From: Hemibagrus wyckioides
Lineage: Eukaryota > Chordata > Actinopteri > Siluriformes > Bagridae
NCBI RefSeq assembly: GCF_019097595.1
Contig: NC_080714.1
Location: 23,928,259 to 23,992,258, forward strand
Length of the DNA: 64,000 bases
Reading direction: 5' to 3'
This document shows positions 1-35,900 of the stretch, in pieces (the first letter of the stretch is position 1; each line of letters opens with the position of its first letter). The position numbers were made by a program, and so were the translations under genes. Below the pieces are notes generated by a model. The model saw only the letters and a program-made list of their open reading frames with translations, did no database searches and was not told the origin of the DNA.

Positions 1-2480
1 TGACGATACCATGATCTTCATCGCCAGCCCTTGAAGACATCCCTGATTAGCTGCTGACCCGTTGCAGGTTTTTTAATGAGCTCCAGTTTTGAAACAGAAA
101 TTGGGTTGTACAGGTCCATAGAGGTCCAAGTTAGAAGCTCCAGTGGAGAAATTCTCTGGAGGCAAGCTTGCAGATATCTGATTGATAGCAGTTCTTTCTT
201 TTGAATGGCACTCAGCTCCAGATGTCAGGAGTCTTTTCAAATTTTGCCAGATATCTGTCTCTATTTTCAGCACAGCAGATTTAGCTCTGAAATCCCCTAC
301 ATGCTCACTCCACGACCACTTGTGTTTGAATGTGGTTTCCAGCCACTGTAGTGCCATGGTAATAGCCACTTGGTGGCTCTTCTGTGCATAGACATATTTG
401 GCTGCAGATTGTCCAACAGCGATATCTCTTTTCTCTGTTTCTTTCCAGAGATCCATTTTATTTCATCAGGTGCTCAACAGCCAGATCATCCAGCACTTTT
501 TCCCCCCTTTATTTGGTTTTGGCCAATTTCCATCTTCCAGCCAGCTCTCTACTATCATTCGATGGCCACTGAATGAGGAGGATGATGGCTAACACATGCT
601 TCCTCCTAGACATATGATGCGAGGCAACCACATCTTTTGGAAATTGCTGATTATGCTGAGTCACTTCAATCCAGGATCTTCTGCATGCATGAGTTCACAG
701 ATGCCCATGTCTGGCTAGCGTGGCTGTAATTAATTGACGGGGGCTGAGAGAGAGAGAGCATTCCACCTTTCCTATCCAGAGTGCACGGCCAATTTTTCTC
801 TTTTAGACAACATTTTTCATTTCAGCTTATCCAGCAATATTTTTTCAACTTGCTCAAAGTATCTCTCAAATGGAAGACATCAAACTGGACTATTTTGCAA
901 ATCTGGATGTAAGAATGGGGACAGGTGCAGGATAACTGGGGGAGGGGGAGGGTCACTCTTACACTTATTCAATAGTTAATTATATGTAATTATCTGTAAT
1001 TACCATTGAAGTGTCAATAAACATTTGATAGATGATGAACTTTGACCTAGATCTGTCAAAATAAGTGATGAATGCTACCAGCTATATCTGTTTTCTAAAC
1101 CATAACTGTTTCTAAAGCAGTCAATGAAGATGAATGCACAAATAATTGGATGAATTTTTATACATTCGTTCTGCACTCATTAGACAATAATGTCATGTTT
1201 GGATCTCTTGGCCCATATAATACAGAGGTTCAGGCCAAAAATGGTCAGGTTTAGGCACTTCAACAATCAGTTAAAGCAAAGATTAAGTGCACTGTGGAAC
1301 AAGTTTTTCTTCACAGTAAACATTTTCATTTTTTATGTTGTTTTTGGAGCCAAAGAAATGGATCAAATGCAACAAATTATTGGCTGAAAGTGGCCCAGCT
1401 ATAAACATATGAACTCATCAAGCAAGAGCTCTGGCAGCCAGATTCGGCGTATTTATCTCTGTCTTTCCACAGCAATATGTGTTAGCAGATGAAACAGTAA
1501 GTCCTTTGACCAACACTCCTTTGCTAAAGTTTTCCTTGGAGTCTTCAAGAATTCTAAACACTGTTATTTTATGTTTACTTTAAAGAAAAATAAAGCGTTT
1601 GTGTTACATTGGGGAACATCTGCCAAAGTATTAAACTCATTTTTTTCGCGGCCGAGGTTCTGATTTGCTACTTTGGTGGTATTGAGTATAATATAAACAC
1701 TACAAATCAGTTTATCAAAACCATATTTGGAAGATTTGTCCTGTTTTGCAGATCATCATTTTGAGCTACAGACGGAAAAAAAACACTCAAACACGTATCA
1801 TGTAATTCAGAATGCATAAACAAAATAGATGCAAACAATAATGCAAATGATACAAAACATTTATGCAAATGATGAACTGAATTAGTTCATCTAGTCTAAG
1901 AGAAGTGAACGTTTCTAAGACAAATTCTTGGAAATGTTTTATATATCGGTGTTGGTTTAATTGAGTTTATCTGTGTGTGTTGGTTTATTTACTGATTTCT
2001 CCTGATAACTTCCTTGTGGAAATCCTATCCTGTGTAAAAATCACATGCATTTCATATGTGAACATCTGCTTTTCATGTGTGTGAAGACAAATAGGCATAC
2101 GTCATCATGTGATAATATCTGAAATACGTCACGTGATTTCTCTGTACGGGTAACTAACACACATGTGATTGATAAATAATTCAATCATTAACCCACACAG
2201 TATACATAACTACAGAAATGAAACAAATTTACTACTGATCAGATTTTAATCTTGTATGGAAATTCTGAAACAGCAGAAAAAGTCATCTCTGTGACACAGA
2301 AAGCTAATGATCACTATATAAGCACTTTGTGAAACACATTTCTTGTGATTGCGCTCATGTCAGAAATGTCAGAAGGATGGAGTTAACTAATACTAGTCAA
2401 ATATCAAACTTGTAAATTTCAATATGAAAGCAGGAGACCTTTTAAAGTTAAGAAGCGCCATGCCTGAATAGGATTTAAGG
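1..2480. other. Left-edge intergenic DNA with one unassigned antisense ORF
   Basis: No confident gene. The minus strand carries an open frame of 127 codons at 456-73, with a Trp-rich stretch (WSWSEHVGDF) that reads like decayed coding sequence. Upstream of it, around 460-720, the minus strand has stops, so an old mobile element or pseudogene exon is possible. I do not recognise the family. From about 1000 to 2480 the DNA is AT-rich and featureless apart from short palindromic motifs. Confidence 0.3.
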
Positions 2481-2489
2481 AAGCAGAGG

Positions 2490-2979
2490 ACTACCCCAAG
2501 CTCAACCATATCATGGGCGCTGAAGTGGACAACTATAAGTATATTGGTGTCCACACAGACAACAAGCTGGAATGGACCAAAAACACTGATGCACTGTATA
2601 AGAAAGGTCAGAGTCGCCCATACTTTCTCAGGAGACTTGGGTCCTTTAATGTCTGCAGAACCATGCTGCAGATGTTCTACCACTCGGTGGTAGCCAGCGT
2701 CATCTTCTACCCTGTAGTGTGCAGGCTGAAGTCAGCCAAGCTTAACAAGCTTATTAGGAAAGCAGGCTCTGTCATGCGAGTGGAGCTGGAGTCTCTAGCT
2801 GAGGTGTCTGAGAGGAGAATACTGAGGAAATGTCTCTGTATCCTTGACAACATGTCACACGCCCTGCATGCGACATTGGAGTCCTACCGGAGCACGTTCA
2901 GCCGTAGACTGAGACCACTGAAGACAACCACAGAACTTTGGTCTTTCCAATCAGTGACCATCAAATTCTATATAAAGTT

Positions 2980-2980
<1 letters not shown>
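2490..2980 (+). mobile_element. 3' end of a LINE (L2/CR1-like reverse transcriptase C-terminus)
   Basis: The frame open from 2513 encodes the region just past the catalytic part of a non-LTR reverse transcriptase. Visible are YKYIGVHTDNKLEW, then KKGQSRPYFLRRLGSFNV and MFYHSVVASVIFY, followed by the conserved end (NKLIRKAGSV, LESLAEVSERR, LDNMSHALHATL). This order is typical of fish L2-type LINE ORF2 C-termini. The catalytic core and endonuclease are absent, as expected for a 5'-truncated copy. It ends directly in a pentanucleotide tandem repeat, which fits the short-repeat tails of this group. Exact clade assignment is from memory. Confidence 0.75.
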
Positions 2981-3010
<30 letters not shown>

Positions 3011-3143
3011 TATCTTATCTTATCTTATCTTATCTTATCTTATCTTATCTTATCTTATCTTATCTTATCTTATCTTATCTTATCTTATCCTATCCTATCC
3101 TATCCTATCCTATCCTATCCTATCCTATCCTATCTTATCTTAT
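2981..3143 (+). repeat. (TATCT)n / (TATCC)n pentanucleotide array, LINE tail
   Basis: About 22 units of TATCT are followed by about nine TATCC units and two or three TATCT units. The array begins where the LINE frame ends, so it is probably the expanded 3' tail of that element. The switch from TATCT to TATCC shows one mutated unit that was then amplified. Confidence 0.9.
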
Positions 3144-4809
3144 CATTTCTGGTAAATACATTTTATAATACCATCGGCTGAAAACATTTCATAGCAACGT
3201 CAAGTGCTCTGGACGTACAATCGAACAGTTCTACATAATATGCTACAATTTATCATAGAATTCATTACACAGTAAACAGTATTTCATAGCATCTTGAAAC
3301 ACGGGAACTGAACACGATATTGAGTAAAAGAAAAAACAACACTGCCAAGCAATTAATTTAATAAAAAATAAAATTAGTTTTCAAGCAGTAATGGTAGTGT
3401 TAGCAAAAATGTGCAAATCCCATAAAAGCAATAAACAGACTTGTTATACACAGGCTAATAGCATAGCATAGTAAGTCTATCAAGAGTGCTTTCATTATTG
3501 AATATGATTATTTATACTGATAATTGTCACAGGCAATTTAGCAAAACATGCAATTTGTTCTGATGCAACCAGTTGCCATTCAATGTAATTAGTGTTGTTG
3601 ATGATCCATCCCAACTCTTCGGATGAACTACTGAATAGTGAATGAGTGACCATTGCATTGACTGTATCTCTGTTTTGTAAAGATCTGAAAAAAATAATAC
3701 TAAAAAGTGGCCACAATAACAGATTTCTGACCTGACGTTTTTTTTAATGCTATTGAATTATTACTGCAACATTTCCACCAGGAAATAAATACAATCAAAT
3801 CTTCCTTTTATAGTGTAAACAAATGTCAGTTTTTCCTCACTTCCCCTAGCCACTTCCACATTTGCAGCTTGTTTTGTTATTGCTTTAACGTGTTCCTTCC
3901 AGCTTGTGTGAAGGGGAAGAATCACAGTGCAAATCCGTTATAAAGACTTCCATGTTGTGAGGGTTTATATTACAAATGCAGCAGGGGAAAAAACTAACAG
4001 AGCTGAAGTCTGTCTAGTCGTGCGCTGGCCACAGCCCCTCAGCACTGCATCAGATTTATTTAGGACTTTCGATATTTTCTTGTTTTAGGACATGTTAGCC
4101 AGCTAGCTAACTCTTTTATGCACTATGGTGTTTGCAAAAGTACAATGTGAACAAAGGAGTAAAATGTAAATAATCAAAATAACTTTCATCATGAAACACT
4201 TCCATAATAGTGCAAGAGATGTGCTGTTTACAGCTTTTAGCGATAAGCTCTTAGCTCAGCTATGTACGTTTTTGCTAAATATACTAGATGATAGATTACA
4301 GTTCTGCTTCTTTGCATATTGTATCTTAGGAACAACAAAACACCTTTATAAACCTGCAAAAACCAAGACAAGTCTACGGGAGGCATTTAGAAGGGGTGTT
4401 TGCAAACGTGGTAGTTTTAGTAATGAGCCCTAATGTGTTTCTGACTAATGTTTAGGTGTCAAACGGACGTGAGAACTCAAACACTCCATGTTTCACAAGC
4501 TATTCAACAGCAATTTGTGTGTACCTGGACATCACCACATAATGTAGCTGCTAATATAGCAAATACGGCTGCACTGGAACATCCAACCGTGGAAAAAACA
4601 TTTCTAACAGTCCTGATTTCTCTGAGCAAGCCCAGAACTTGTGTTTTGCCTGGACATGGTCAAGAGGAACATGCCTGAGTCCACACTGTAATCTGAGCTC
4701 AGGACCGAACCAGGCACTTTGGAGCTGCCGCCATTTTAGATTATAAATTATGACCTTTTTTTAACTTCCTAAAGCAGATGACAATGGTCTTACAATGGCC
4801 TTCAGTGTT
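3144..4809. other. Intergenic DNA, no gene seen
   Basis: AT-rich DNA with only short random-looking ORFs. I see no splice-consistent coding exon and no repeat with clear ends. Confidence 0.5.
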
Positions 4810-5030
4810 TCGAGTTGTGCCTCACTGGTTAAGCCACTAGGTTACTGATTAGGTTAAGGGTTCGAGCTAAAGCACTGCCAAACAAACAACCCTGTTTGCC
4901 AAAGGGGTATGGCTGACCATGTGCTCTGACCCAAACTACCCCCAATAAGCTGGGATAAGCGAAGGAAAAACTTTCAATTGACTGTAATTGTATATGTGAC
5001 AAATAAAAGCTTTCTTTCTTCTTCTTTAAT
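4810..5030 (+). mobile_element. tRNA-derived SINE copy
   Basis: A pol III A-box-like stretch (ACTGGTTAAGCC, near 4825) is followed by a B-box-like GGTTCGAGCT near 4859. A body then runs through 'GGTATGGCTGACC' and 'AAGCTGGGATAAGCGAAG', ending in 'TATATGTGACAAATAAAAG' and a short T/C-rich tail. This head, body and tail order is characteristic of abundant fish SINEs. It lies about 450 bp upstream of the trim33 start. Confidence 0.6.
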
Positions 5031-5384
5031 TTGAAATGGCACTTTTCCTACCCACCTAGATTTCCCCAAATGTTTGGTTTGTAGCTTTAGTTAGCCTACA
5101 ACAAAATATCTCGGCAAATATAAATAAGCTAAGAGCTAAGTAGCTAATTCTAGTCAGGATGTCAGGAGGAGGTGGTTTTTGGATGTTATGTTGCTTGGAA
5201 AGCAGATCTAAACATGTAAATGAGTTGAGATTTATTACACACAAACTAAAATGAAAATATAATGTTTATACTTATAAAAAAAATTTAAATAAATGAGTGT
5301 GAACGCTCTTCGGTTTAACATTTTATTAGTTTATTAATCAGGTTTTTATTTTGCTTCGAATGAATCACCGACTTGTACGTTGGC

Positions 5385-5474
5385 GGACTGTAGCTGCAGC
5401 GTGATGACGTCAGACTCCGCGAATTTTCTCAGCGCACGGGGACGTCACGTCAGGCGGTTCAAAGAGGAGCAAAG
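5385..5474 (+). promoter_or_regulatory. trim33 CpG-rich proximal promoter with CRE/ATF motifs
   Basis: The DNA switches from AT-rich to CpG-rich about 100 bp before the trim33 ATG and stays so through exon 1. A full palindromic CRE (TGACGTCA) lies at 5405-5412, and a second cluster (GACGTCACGTCA) at 5441-5452. No TATA box is evident, as is usual for CpG-island housekeeping promoters. The transcription start cannot be placed exactly. Confidence 0.6.
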
Positions 5475-27819
<22,345 letters not shown>

Positions 27820-28423
27820 AGGGGATCCGGCAGCAGGACATCGGCGCTGCAAAACCAGTGTTTTTTGGTCTTCCTCACAATCTCTCATGCATTCTGACTC
27901 ATGCTGGACTCGACCGTATCCAGAGCACACGTTCCTGTCCTGCTTACTACCGAAGGTTTATTGTAAATAAGTATGAACTATGAAACACGAGTCTTAAAGA
28001 TTTTCTTTTTCCTTTTTTTTTTTTTTTTTTTGGGGGGAGATGTCATCAGATATATGGATTTTGTCTCTAGTCTTTGTCTCATCAGAAGATGCTGACAAGG
28101 ACTTAAAAAAAAAACTTGTATTTAAAACTGAGTTTGGACTTAAGTAAACATTTGTTTTTTTTTTTTGTTTTGTTTTTTTTTTTTTTTTAAATATCATATA
28201 TTGACCACATTTGTAAATCTGTTGTGATTTATGCTTTATAAAAGGACTGAAATTCCCAGCTACTCGTCTTGCTGTATGATAAACGGTTCTGGCTTATCTG
28301 CTCCTTGTATACGTGCATTTGTTCCATTGCAGTTTTGTGCTTTTCTGTAAATAATTCATCTCAGTTTGAGAGGTTGAGATAAATGGTCATTTTCCCTCCC
28401 CCAATAAAAGAGTCACCACTGTA
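27820..28423 (+). terminator. trim33 3' UTR and poly(A) signal
   Basis: After TGA (27817-27819) comes about 0.6 kb of non-coding DNA with two long T runs (28011-28031, 28157-28187). A canonical AATAAA is at 28403-28408, a plausible cleavage signal. Other sites downstream cannot be excluded. Confidence 0.6.
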
Positions 28424-31400
28424 TTTTCGCAAATCTCAGACTCCCCTTTTGGATGTACGATACCGGCATGCCCGTTATAAGAGGTTTTCTAAGAGAACTA
28501 AGCTGAGGAGTCCATCTATGTTAGTTAAAGGAGTCCATCTATGTTTAACACCAACATGTAATCTTGAATAGCAGATGGAGTTGAATATGAATCTTTTATT
28601 TTAATATAATGTTATTTTATTGCATTAATGGTACAGTTTGTTATTTGAAAAAAAGAGAGGTTTTTTTAGATATAAAAAAAATAATAATCCTATATAATAG
28701 TTATGGATCGAAAGTATTCATTGCTGCAGTATTGCCATACAGTTGCTCTGGCTAGTTTCTTACATTCAAGCTTTTGTTGACTTTATTTATTTATTTTTCT
28801 GGCCCTGAAACTTACTCCGCCCCTTGTTATCGAGACCTACATAAAGGACTTTTCACTTTTGAATCTCTTTCTTTTTCTTTGGTTATGCTATTATTCTTTA
28901 TCGTTTTAAACATAGACACACACGCCACTTTTAGGGCTCTAAAACCTACTGACTGCCACTTTAATCTTAATGTTGGAACAAATCTTGCTCTCGTGCGATT
29001 GCTGTTCAACTTGCACAAGCTAGTACGATTAGGTAGGTAGAGAGCGATTTCCTGGAACAGTTTTGGTTATAGTTATAGAGAAAGGAAAACAATGATCCAA
29101 AAAAATATTTTTTTAAAAATACCCTGACTGCTTATGAGTCGTTTGAGAGTCGATTCATACGAGTGAGCTGAACCAAATGACGCGACTCGCTGAAAAGAGC
29201 CTGGATTCCTTTTCTAGAAGGGATATTTGCTTAAAATAATGTGTCTAATCTTCTAATTTTTCCTATTTCCAAAGGACATGATTAAACATCCGGGTATTTT
29301 TTTTAAATTATAACGAATATTGTGGTATGCTACTAGATCATACAAGATTTCAGCAACCCTTCAACAAGTGATTTGTTCTGTTGTTAGGAAAATTACCATC
29401 AGAAAAAGTAGTGCATCATGGTCAGCACTTGGAAAGCGGAACTTCATCTGGATAGTCGGAATAAACCCCTGAGTTCCTCTGTGGTCACTGAAATCTACTG
29501 TGCTGAATTGCAAATCTTTTGATCATATGAGAGGCAGTCAGGTGACGTCTGGGGTTGCAACCTAAATCACACCCTATAGGACATTTAGTGCACTACATAG
29601 GGGCGTTCAAGCCATTGTTTCGTTCCTGGATATAGTCAGTAGTAGGGTGCTGGAGATCCAGACGCATAGGGCTCCGGAAAGGTCCTTAGATACGAAAGGT
29701 AAACTGTGAGCACTTTAGTGTTTTATTTTTTAATTCCTATTACACCTTATATTCAATAACAAAACCTATTTTTTTGTTCATTTTGTAAGCCGGTTCTGTA
29801 TGATGAGGACACACATGGGAAATTCTATAAAGAGAATTTAGATTTAAAGTGGTTGTCCTTTCGGAATGATTTTGTATGGTAAACGAGGGGGAAATGCAGG
29901 TGGATGTACAGCGTCTAGGGTATCGCAGAAAGAATCGATTCTCCGATTTCCAGTGTTGGGAATAGCGAGTTGACTCTCGGGGATAGGAGTCGATTCTTAA
30001 CCGTGAATTTGATTCGCGTACAGAAAACGCATGTGTTGCTATAAAAAGCGATATTGTGAGTGAGCAAGGATTGTTAGCTACATCTGTTTCATGACACAGG
30101 TGCAAAAAGGTTAATTTAGCTCATTTTATTTGTGAGACTCCAGCCTATGGCAAATGAGTCGGTTCGCCAAAAGTGGACATGTTAGCTACATTAATCTGCA
30201 AAAAGAATCGATTCTCTGATTCCGTGTGACTCTAAGCTCGCGCACAGAAAACGTAAAATAAGTTAGTTTTAAAAATGGTGAGGATGATGATTATTGTTGT
30301 TGTTCTTTTTTTTTTAATCATGATGATCATATTTTTACTCTGTCATTGCACTATACTTTATAACAATCAGCTACAAATGAAGGAAGACTTAATCTCAAAA
30401 GTCATAAAATGGTGAATCAAAAGTTCAGCAAGTCCCACACTCTCGAGTCTGGACGAACAGCTTTTTATTTCATACCTATCAGAAACTATTTAACAAAACA
30501 ATTCAAACTGAGGTGACACTACATTACGTTTATAAATATTCGTGTCACATTAATGCCGCTTTCGTTTTCGGAATCGAGAACTTGACTGTATGGAATCGAT
30601 TCTTTGATTCGACTCAATTGATTCCCAGCACCTGGAATAGGAGGGAGAACAGTCCTAGATTCAGGACAAGCGGCTTTGTTTTTTCGACACCGACTTCTCG
30701 ATATAAGGAAACGGGATTGCAGCACGCTACGGGTTCTGAATCTGGCCAACTATTATTATTCCAACTAGTCGCACTATAGTTACCAATTAAATACAAACAT
30801 TATCCCAATTCTAATTCATATAGATCATCGTTTTCCAGGCGTGCACCACAAATATAGTTTTCCGTCAGTGTTTTCCGGGTATGTCTCAATCCCATTGGTC
30901 GAATTTCAAATGTCCTACTCATTGCCTAGTTTTGTGCACTACATTAGTCATTGTGTTATCGTAACCGTTATGCCCTAACTAGTGCACCAGATGTCTAATA
31001 GGACGTAAGTGTGTAGCGTAAGCGTTGAGGTGACGCACAGTTGTGACGTCGGGCATAAGCTAGCCAATCAGAATCGACTGAGGGATCAATTCTCGACTTT
31101 GTTTTGATCTTCTGTACAAAAAGCGCACTCGCGGGACAGATCGCCTTTCTGTCAGCCTTGACGAGCTGAGATCCGGGTAGGATTAATTTCTGTATTGCTG
31201 TGGACAGAAACAAATTCAGCCGTTTTATTAGACGTGATCATGGCAATTTTTTTATTCAGTTATCTGTCTAAATCTCCATTTGTCCAGCTGTGGTTATTAC
31301 CAGGGCCGGTATATTCACTAACAGTGTCTCGGACTGTAGTTCCGGCCTAAAGGAAAATCACAAGTTTATATTTAATGCGCCTGTGTGATGTATATCGTTT

Positions 31401-31930
31401 TCTATAGTAACAGATAAAGTTATTTAACCAATTAAAACGAATAATAATGTTGATATGATGGGGATTTCCTCGGGAAATGACACCTGTGATGTATTTTGTC
31501 TGAAATATTTTGACATACTTCCAAGCTGCTATTCTTGGAGTGTAATAACGCACACATAGCCTGTTAAAGGCGTCATATAACATTGTTATAACATATTTTC
31601 AAACAGATATGTCTCTAGCTTTGTTTTATTATATTTTATTGGCTGCCAACGTTGAGGAACAGGATTAAAAATAAAATAAAAAAGGATTAAAAATTACTTT
31701 CTGTGTTTGTTTGAAAGCTTTTAGGCATGTAGTTATGGTAAAGATTGAAACTGGTGAAGTTTGTTGTATGAGGATCTTTTGATTTTATAAAAAGAAATGT
31801 ACATTTCTACGCATTACTAATGAATAACGTAATAATTTTCAGTGTGATTGTGATTAATAATTAATTACAGCATTATAACAGGTTAATAAGTTATACAGCA
31901 TTTTGTTGCTATGTACCTGTACTTTGCAAT
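28424..31930. other. Intergenic DNA with diffuse old repeats
   Basis: No coding exon recognised. The motif GAATCGATTCT or close variants recurs (around 29935, 30205 and 30597) together with related sequence such as 'GATTCCCAGCACCTGG' and its reverse at 29950, so this looks like nested remains of palindromic repeats. 'TTTAGTGCACTACATAGGGG' near 29586 and 'TGTGCACTACATTAGTCATT' near 30930 also belong to a shared repeat. Confidence 0.4.
31020..31190 (+). promoter_or_regulatory. Candidate slc66a1 promoter / 5' non-coding exon
   Basis: The slc66a1 ATG lies two bases after an acceptor (32917), so its 5' UTR must start in an upstream exon. Here a CRE-like GTGACGTCG (31043) and a CCAAT box in AGCCAATCAG (31063) precede a locally CpG-richer stretch, and 'GATCCGGGTAGGAT' near 31171 could be a donor. 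This is an inference from motifs only. Confidence 0.25.
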
Positions 31931-31937
31931 GACAAAG

Positions 31938-31950
31938 TTGTATCTGTCTG

Positions 31951-32008
<58 letters not shown>

Positions 32009-32011
32009 AAC

Positions 32012-32043
<32 letters not shown>

Positions 32044-32047
32044 AAAC

Positions 32048-32079
<32 letters not shown>

Positions 32080-32083
32080 AAAC

Positions 32084-32136
<53 letters not shown>

Positions 32137-32139
32137 AAC

Positions 32140-32192
<53 letters not shown>

Positions 32193-32195
32193 AAC

Positions 32196-32239
<44 letters not shown>

Positions 32240-32243
32240 AAAC

Positions 32244-32334
<91 letters not shown>
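31938..32334 (+). repeat. Compound (TATC)n-(TGTC)n microsatellite with regular AACC interruptions
   Basis: About 340 bp of TATC units broken by six short interruptions reading ATCAACC or ATAAACC at spacings of roughly 35-57 bp, then about 11 TGTC units. The spaced interruptions imply expansion by duplication of larger blocks, each carrying the interruption, as well as single-unit slippage. Confidence 0.95.
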
Positions 32335-32918
32335 GTTCAGGGTAATACCTGCCTATCATTGGTCCTCCTAATGTTTGTTATCCAACACAAATGCGTGAAC
32401 ACTTTTGTCCTTATAAACATCGTACAGAATGATACAGATCCTGCAAGGTCAGGGTTTTATAACAGTCCGAAAGTTTACTATCACGGGATAAATTTCAGGG
32501 CTGAGAGCATTTCTATTTCCTGTTGTTTTTCTCGCTATTGCGACAAGCTGCGTTTTGATTTCAAGAGCAGTTTGTTATAGCTCTAACAGAAGTGATAAAC
32601 AGAACTAACTGGTGTCACAGACATCAAACAACACACCGGTTGAAAAGATACGTCTTTCATAAATAAATTACAAATTGTAATTGTCGGTGAAATATTGTAC
32701 TAGATGAGGAATGAGCACTTATGGTTATTGGAAAAGAGTCAACCTGGTGTAGTAAAATTAACTATGTAAAATTAGCTAGGTGTCTGGACACACCACATCT
32801 GGACACATGATTATAATAATAGCACACCTTATTGTTTTATTGCTTATATTAGCAGATTATAAACTGACCCTTTTGAATATAGTAGAATTTATCCTGTCTT
32901 TTTTTTTTTTTTACAGAC

Positions 32919-35900
32919 ATGTCAGACGGAGATATTGTTCTGTCCAGCAGGACCTTTCTGTCCAGTGATGAGGGTAATTTCAGCTCTCTTTGCCCGAATG
33001 GCTCAGAATGGATTTGGTCCGCGCTCGGAGAATGCACTCAGGATACCCGTGACATGGCCAGTGTGATCCTGGGTCTGCTGTCTATCGCCTGCTTCATCGT
33101 GTCCTCATTCCCGTAAGTCCAACTTCCTGAATTTATCATTCATTCACACTAAACCTTGTTTTAATCATAATCTGGTAAAATTCCTCCATATCATGTTTGA
33201 GTTTAAATTAAATGTAGTCAGTCATCCAAGATGTGTCTGGTTTTTTGCTTCTTAGGATCATCATCATCAGTTTGCTAATTTTACTTTTACTTATTAAATG
33301 GATCCCCACTTATATTTAATCAGTGGATCATAGCTGATATGTATCATTTGTAGTGGGAAAACATGTCGACAAAATTTTTAAACTGATATAGTGTCATAAG
33401 ATCTGGCAAAATCCAGTTTTTGTGTTGACGGTAAAGCTGTCTGAATCCCATGAACCGCTTGGTTTTTATTTGGCACTGCAGTCATGTGGGTTTTTTTACT
33501 TTCATTTCTTGTATTTCTTGTATTTGTTTATAGCATAACAAAAATTATACTAGAAGTCTGATTCATTATTTCTGAACATTTGTAATTGGCAAATCGCTGT
33601 GGTATAAGGGGAATAAAACACTTTGGTACATGCTATTAGTGGAAAATAATAATGAGTTTTATCCTCCATTGTTTGTTAAATATTCGGTTGTATAATTAAT
33701 TGTAGCAAGGGAGTTTTTCTCGCAAGAGATGAAACAAAATGACAGAAATGACTGATTTATATATATATATATATATATATTTTGTTTGTATTTCTAGGCA
33801 GTACTACAGCTCGTGTAAGGCGGGGAATATGGACAGCGCTTTATCCATTTGGTTCCTGTTGTTTTGGCTTGCAGGTGACTCGTGTAATCTCATAGGCTCG
33901 TTTTTAGCTGACCAGCTTCCTCTCCAGGTAGGAGTCCGATACATATGAATGTCAATAATCTCTGGGTCGATGGACAGCATTTCCTTCGGTGTGTAATTAT
34001 TGGAGAAACTCAGGATAGCATTACGTGTAAACATTGCTAGACGTCAACCATTCAGCACTTTCTGTTTCTGTTTGTTTCTAGTATGATTTGCTGAATTTTT
34101 TGTCCCTCTTTTTTTATCTGTCCAACAGAAATACACTGCTGTGTACTACGTCATGGCCGACCTTTTAATGTTAAGCATGTATACCTTCTATAAGACCAAG
34201 CACAAGATGTCAGCCAGTGAGTCGACTGTGTTTTGAACTTATTTTTACAGCATGCTGGTACTTCAGATGTGTCTCCTGTTGTACAGTAACGTCTTAAAGT
34301 CTCTGTATTTTTTGTTTTTGCACTGAGCCCATGTGCATCTTAATGATGCCAATTTTGTAGACATGACATTGGTTTCCTCAGACTTTGTTAAGGGAAAACA
34401 CTGAAGTACTCTTAGGAAGATTCGCAACATCATTGATCCATTATCGATTTATCAATTGACCGAACGAAGACTTTATCACAGCAAATGTCTGTCTACACCG
34501 TCTTAGTCACGTAGAATCTCTGATTCTGTTCTACATCAGCCGAGAAATAAACGTAGTACTGCTATTCAGTTTCTACAAAAAAAAAGTTAAACGTCATGCT
34601 TATGCTGATTTGGTGATGAGTGAAATTCTTCCTCTTGGATGTGTAGATGAGCGCAGAACGGTGCTGTATGCGATGGGCGTGCTGTGTACGTTGGGCATAT
34701 TTTCCTCTCTGTCTTCTGTCTCTGACGTACACACACGCACCTCATCCTTGGGCTTCAGGGGCCGAACGCTGCTGGCTGTGGATCAGCTGAACGCAGATTC
34801 GATAGAGGTAAATGCAGCAGCATTTTTCTTAACTTTTTTAGATTTCTGGTTCTGTGTTGATTGTCTAGTGAACATCGTGTCCGTCCAGACGTGAGCGTGA
34901 TGCTTATCTGGAACAAGAAGTCCATGTTGTATTGACTTGTTTTCTTCTTCAGCCTTTCACCACTAAGGAGATCATCGGCTTCACGATCGGCTCGATCTCC
35001 TCGCTGCTTTATCTCTGCTCCAGACTGCCACAGATTTACACCAATGTAAGTAGAGGTGACACTTAAAAAAATACTGATACTTAAACCTTGATTACCAGCT
35101 GATAATAACCATAACCATCTAATAAAACTTATAAAGCTTTCAAATAATTTCTTTCTTCAGTTTAGTACACATGTAATTACACGGAAGCTGTTTATTCACT
35201 TAGACTCTGTGATCCTGTGCCACTTTTGCCTCAGACTCTTGTTCCTACCTGACAGGAGAGGAACCCGATATGATCTGCTGCTGCTCTGGCCCACCTTTAG
35301 TGCACTTTCAGATACTTTCCTCTTATCACAGCTGTAAAGCGTGATTAGTTGACTTGCCATAACCTTCCTGTTAGCTCTAACGCACTCTGAAGTCGAATCT
35401 CAGCATGTCGTTTCCAACTACACAAGTGACTCTTGCTGGATGTTTTTTGTTTTTCGCACCATTCTGCATAAACCCTAGAGTGACTCAAACCAGTTCATCC
35501 TATCTGGCACCATCAGGATAGTTCCACTGAGTCTCTGAGATTGCGTTTTTCCTCTTTCCTGATGGTTGAACATTAAGATCTAAAGCTCTTGACTTGAATG
35601 TATCTGCATGATTTTATACACTGCCACATGATTGGCTGATATGGTAGTACAGGCTTTTCTAGTAAACATACTCGGACAGGACGCTGTAGGTCATATACAG
35701 CTCTGGAAAAAGATAATAGACCACTGCAAAATAATGAGTTTCTTATGTTGTTTTTCTTACAGGTCATGTATTAGTGAGATGAAGAGTTTTGTTTCATTTT
35801 TTGTGAACTGCTGACAATATTTCTCCTAAATTCTAAATATAACTATTGTTATTTAGAATGTATATTTAAAGGAAATGACAACACATCAAAATAACCCAAG

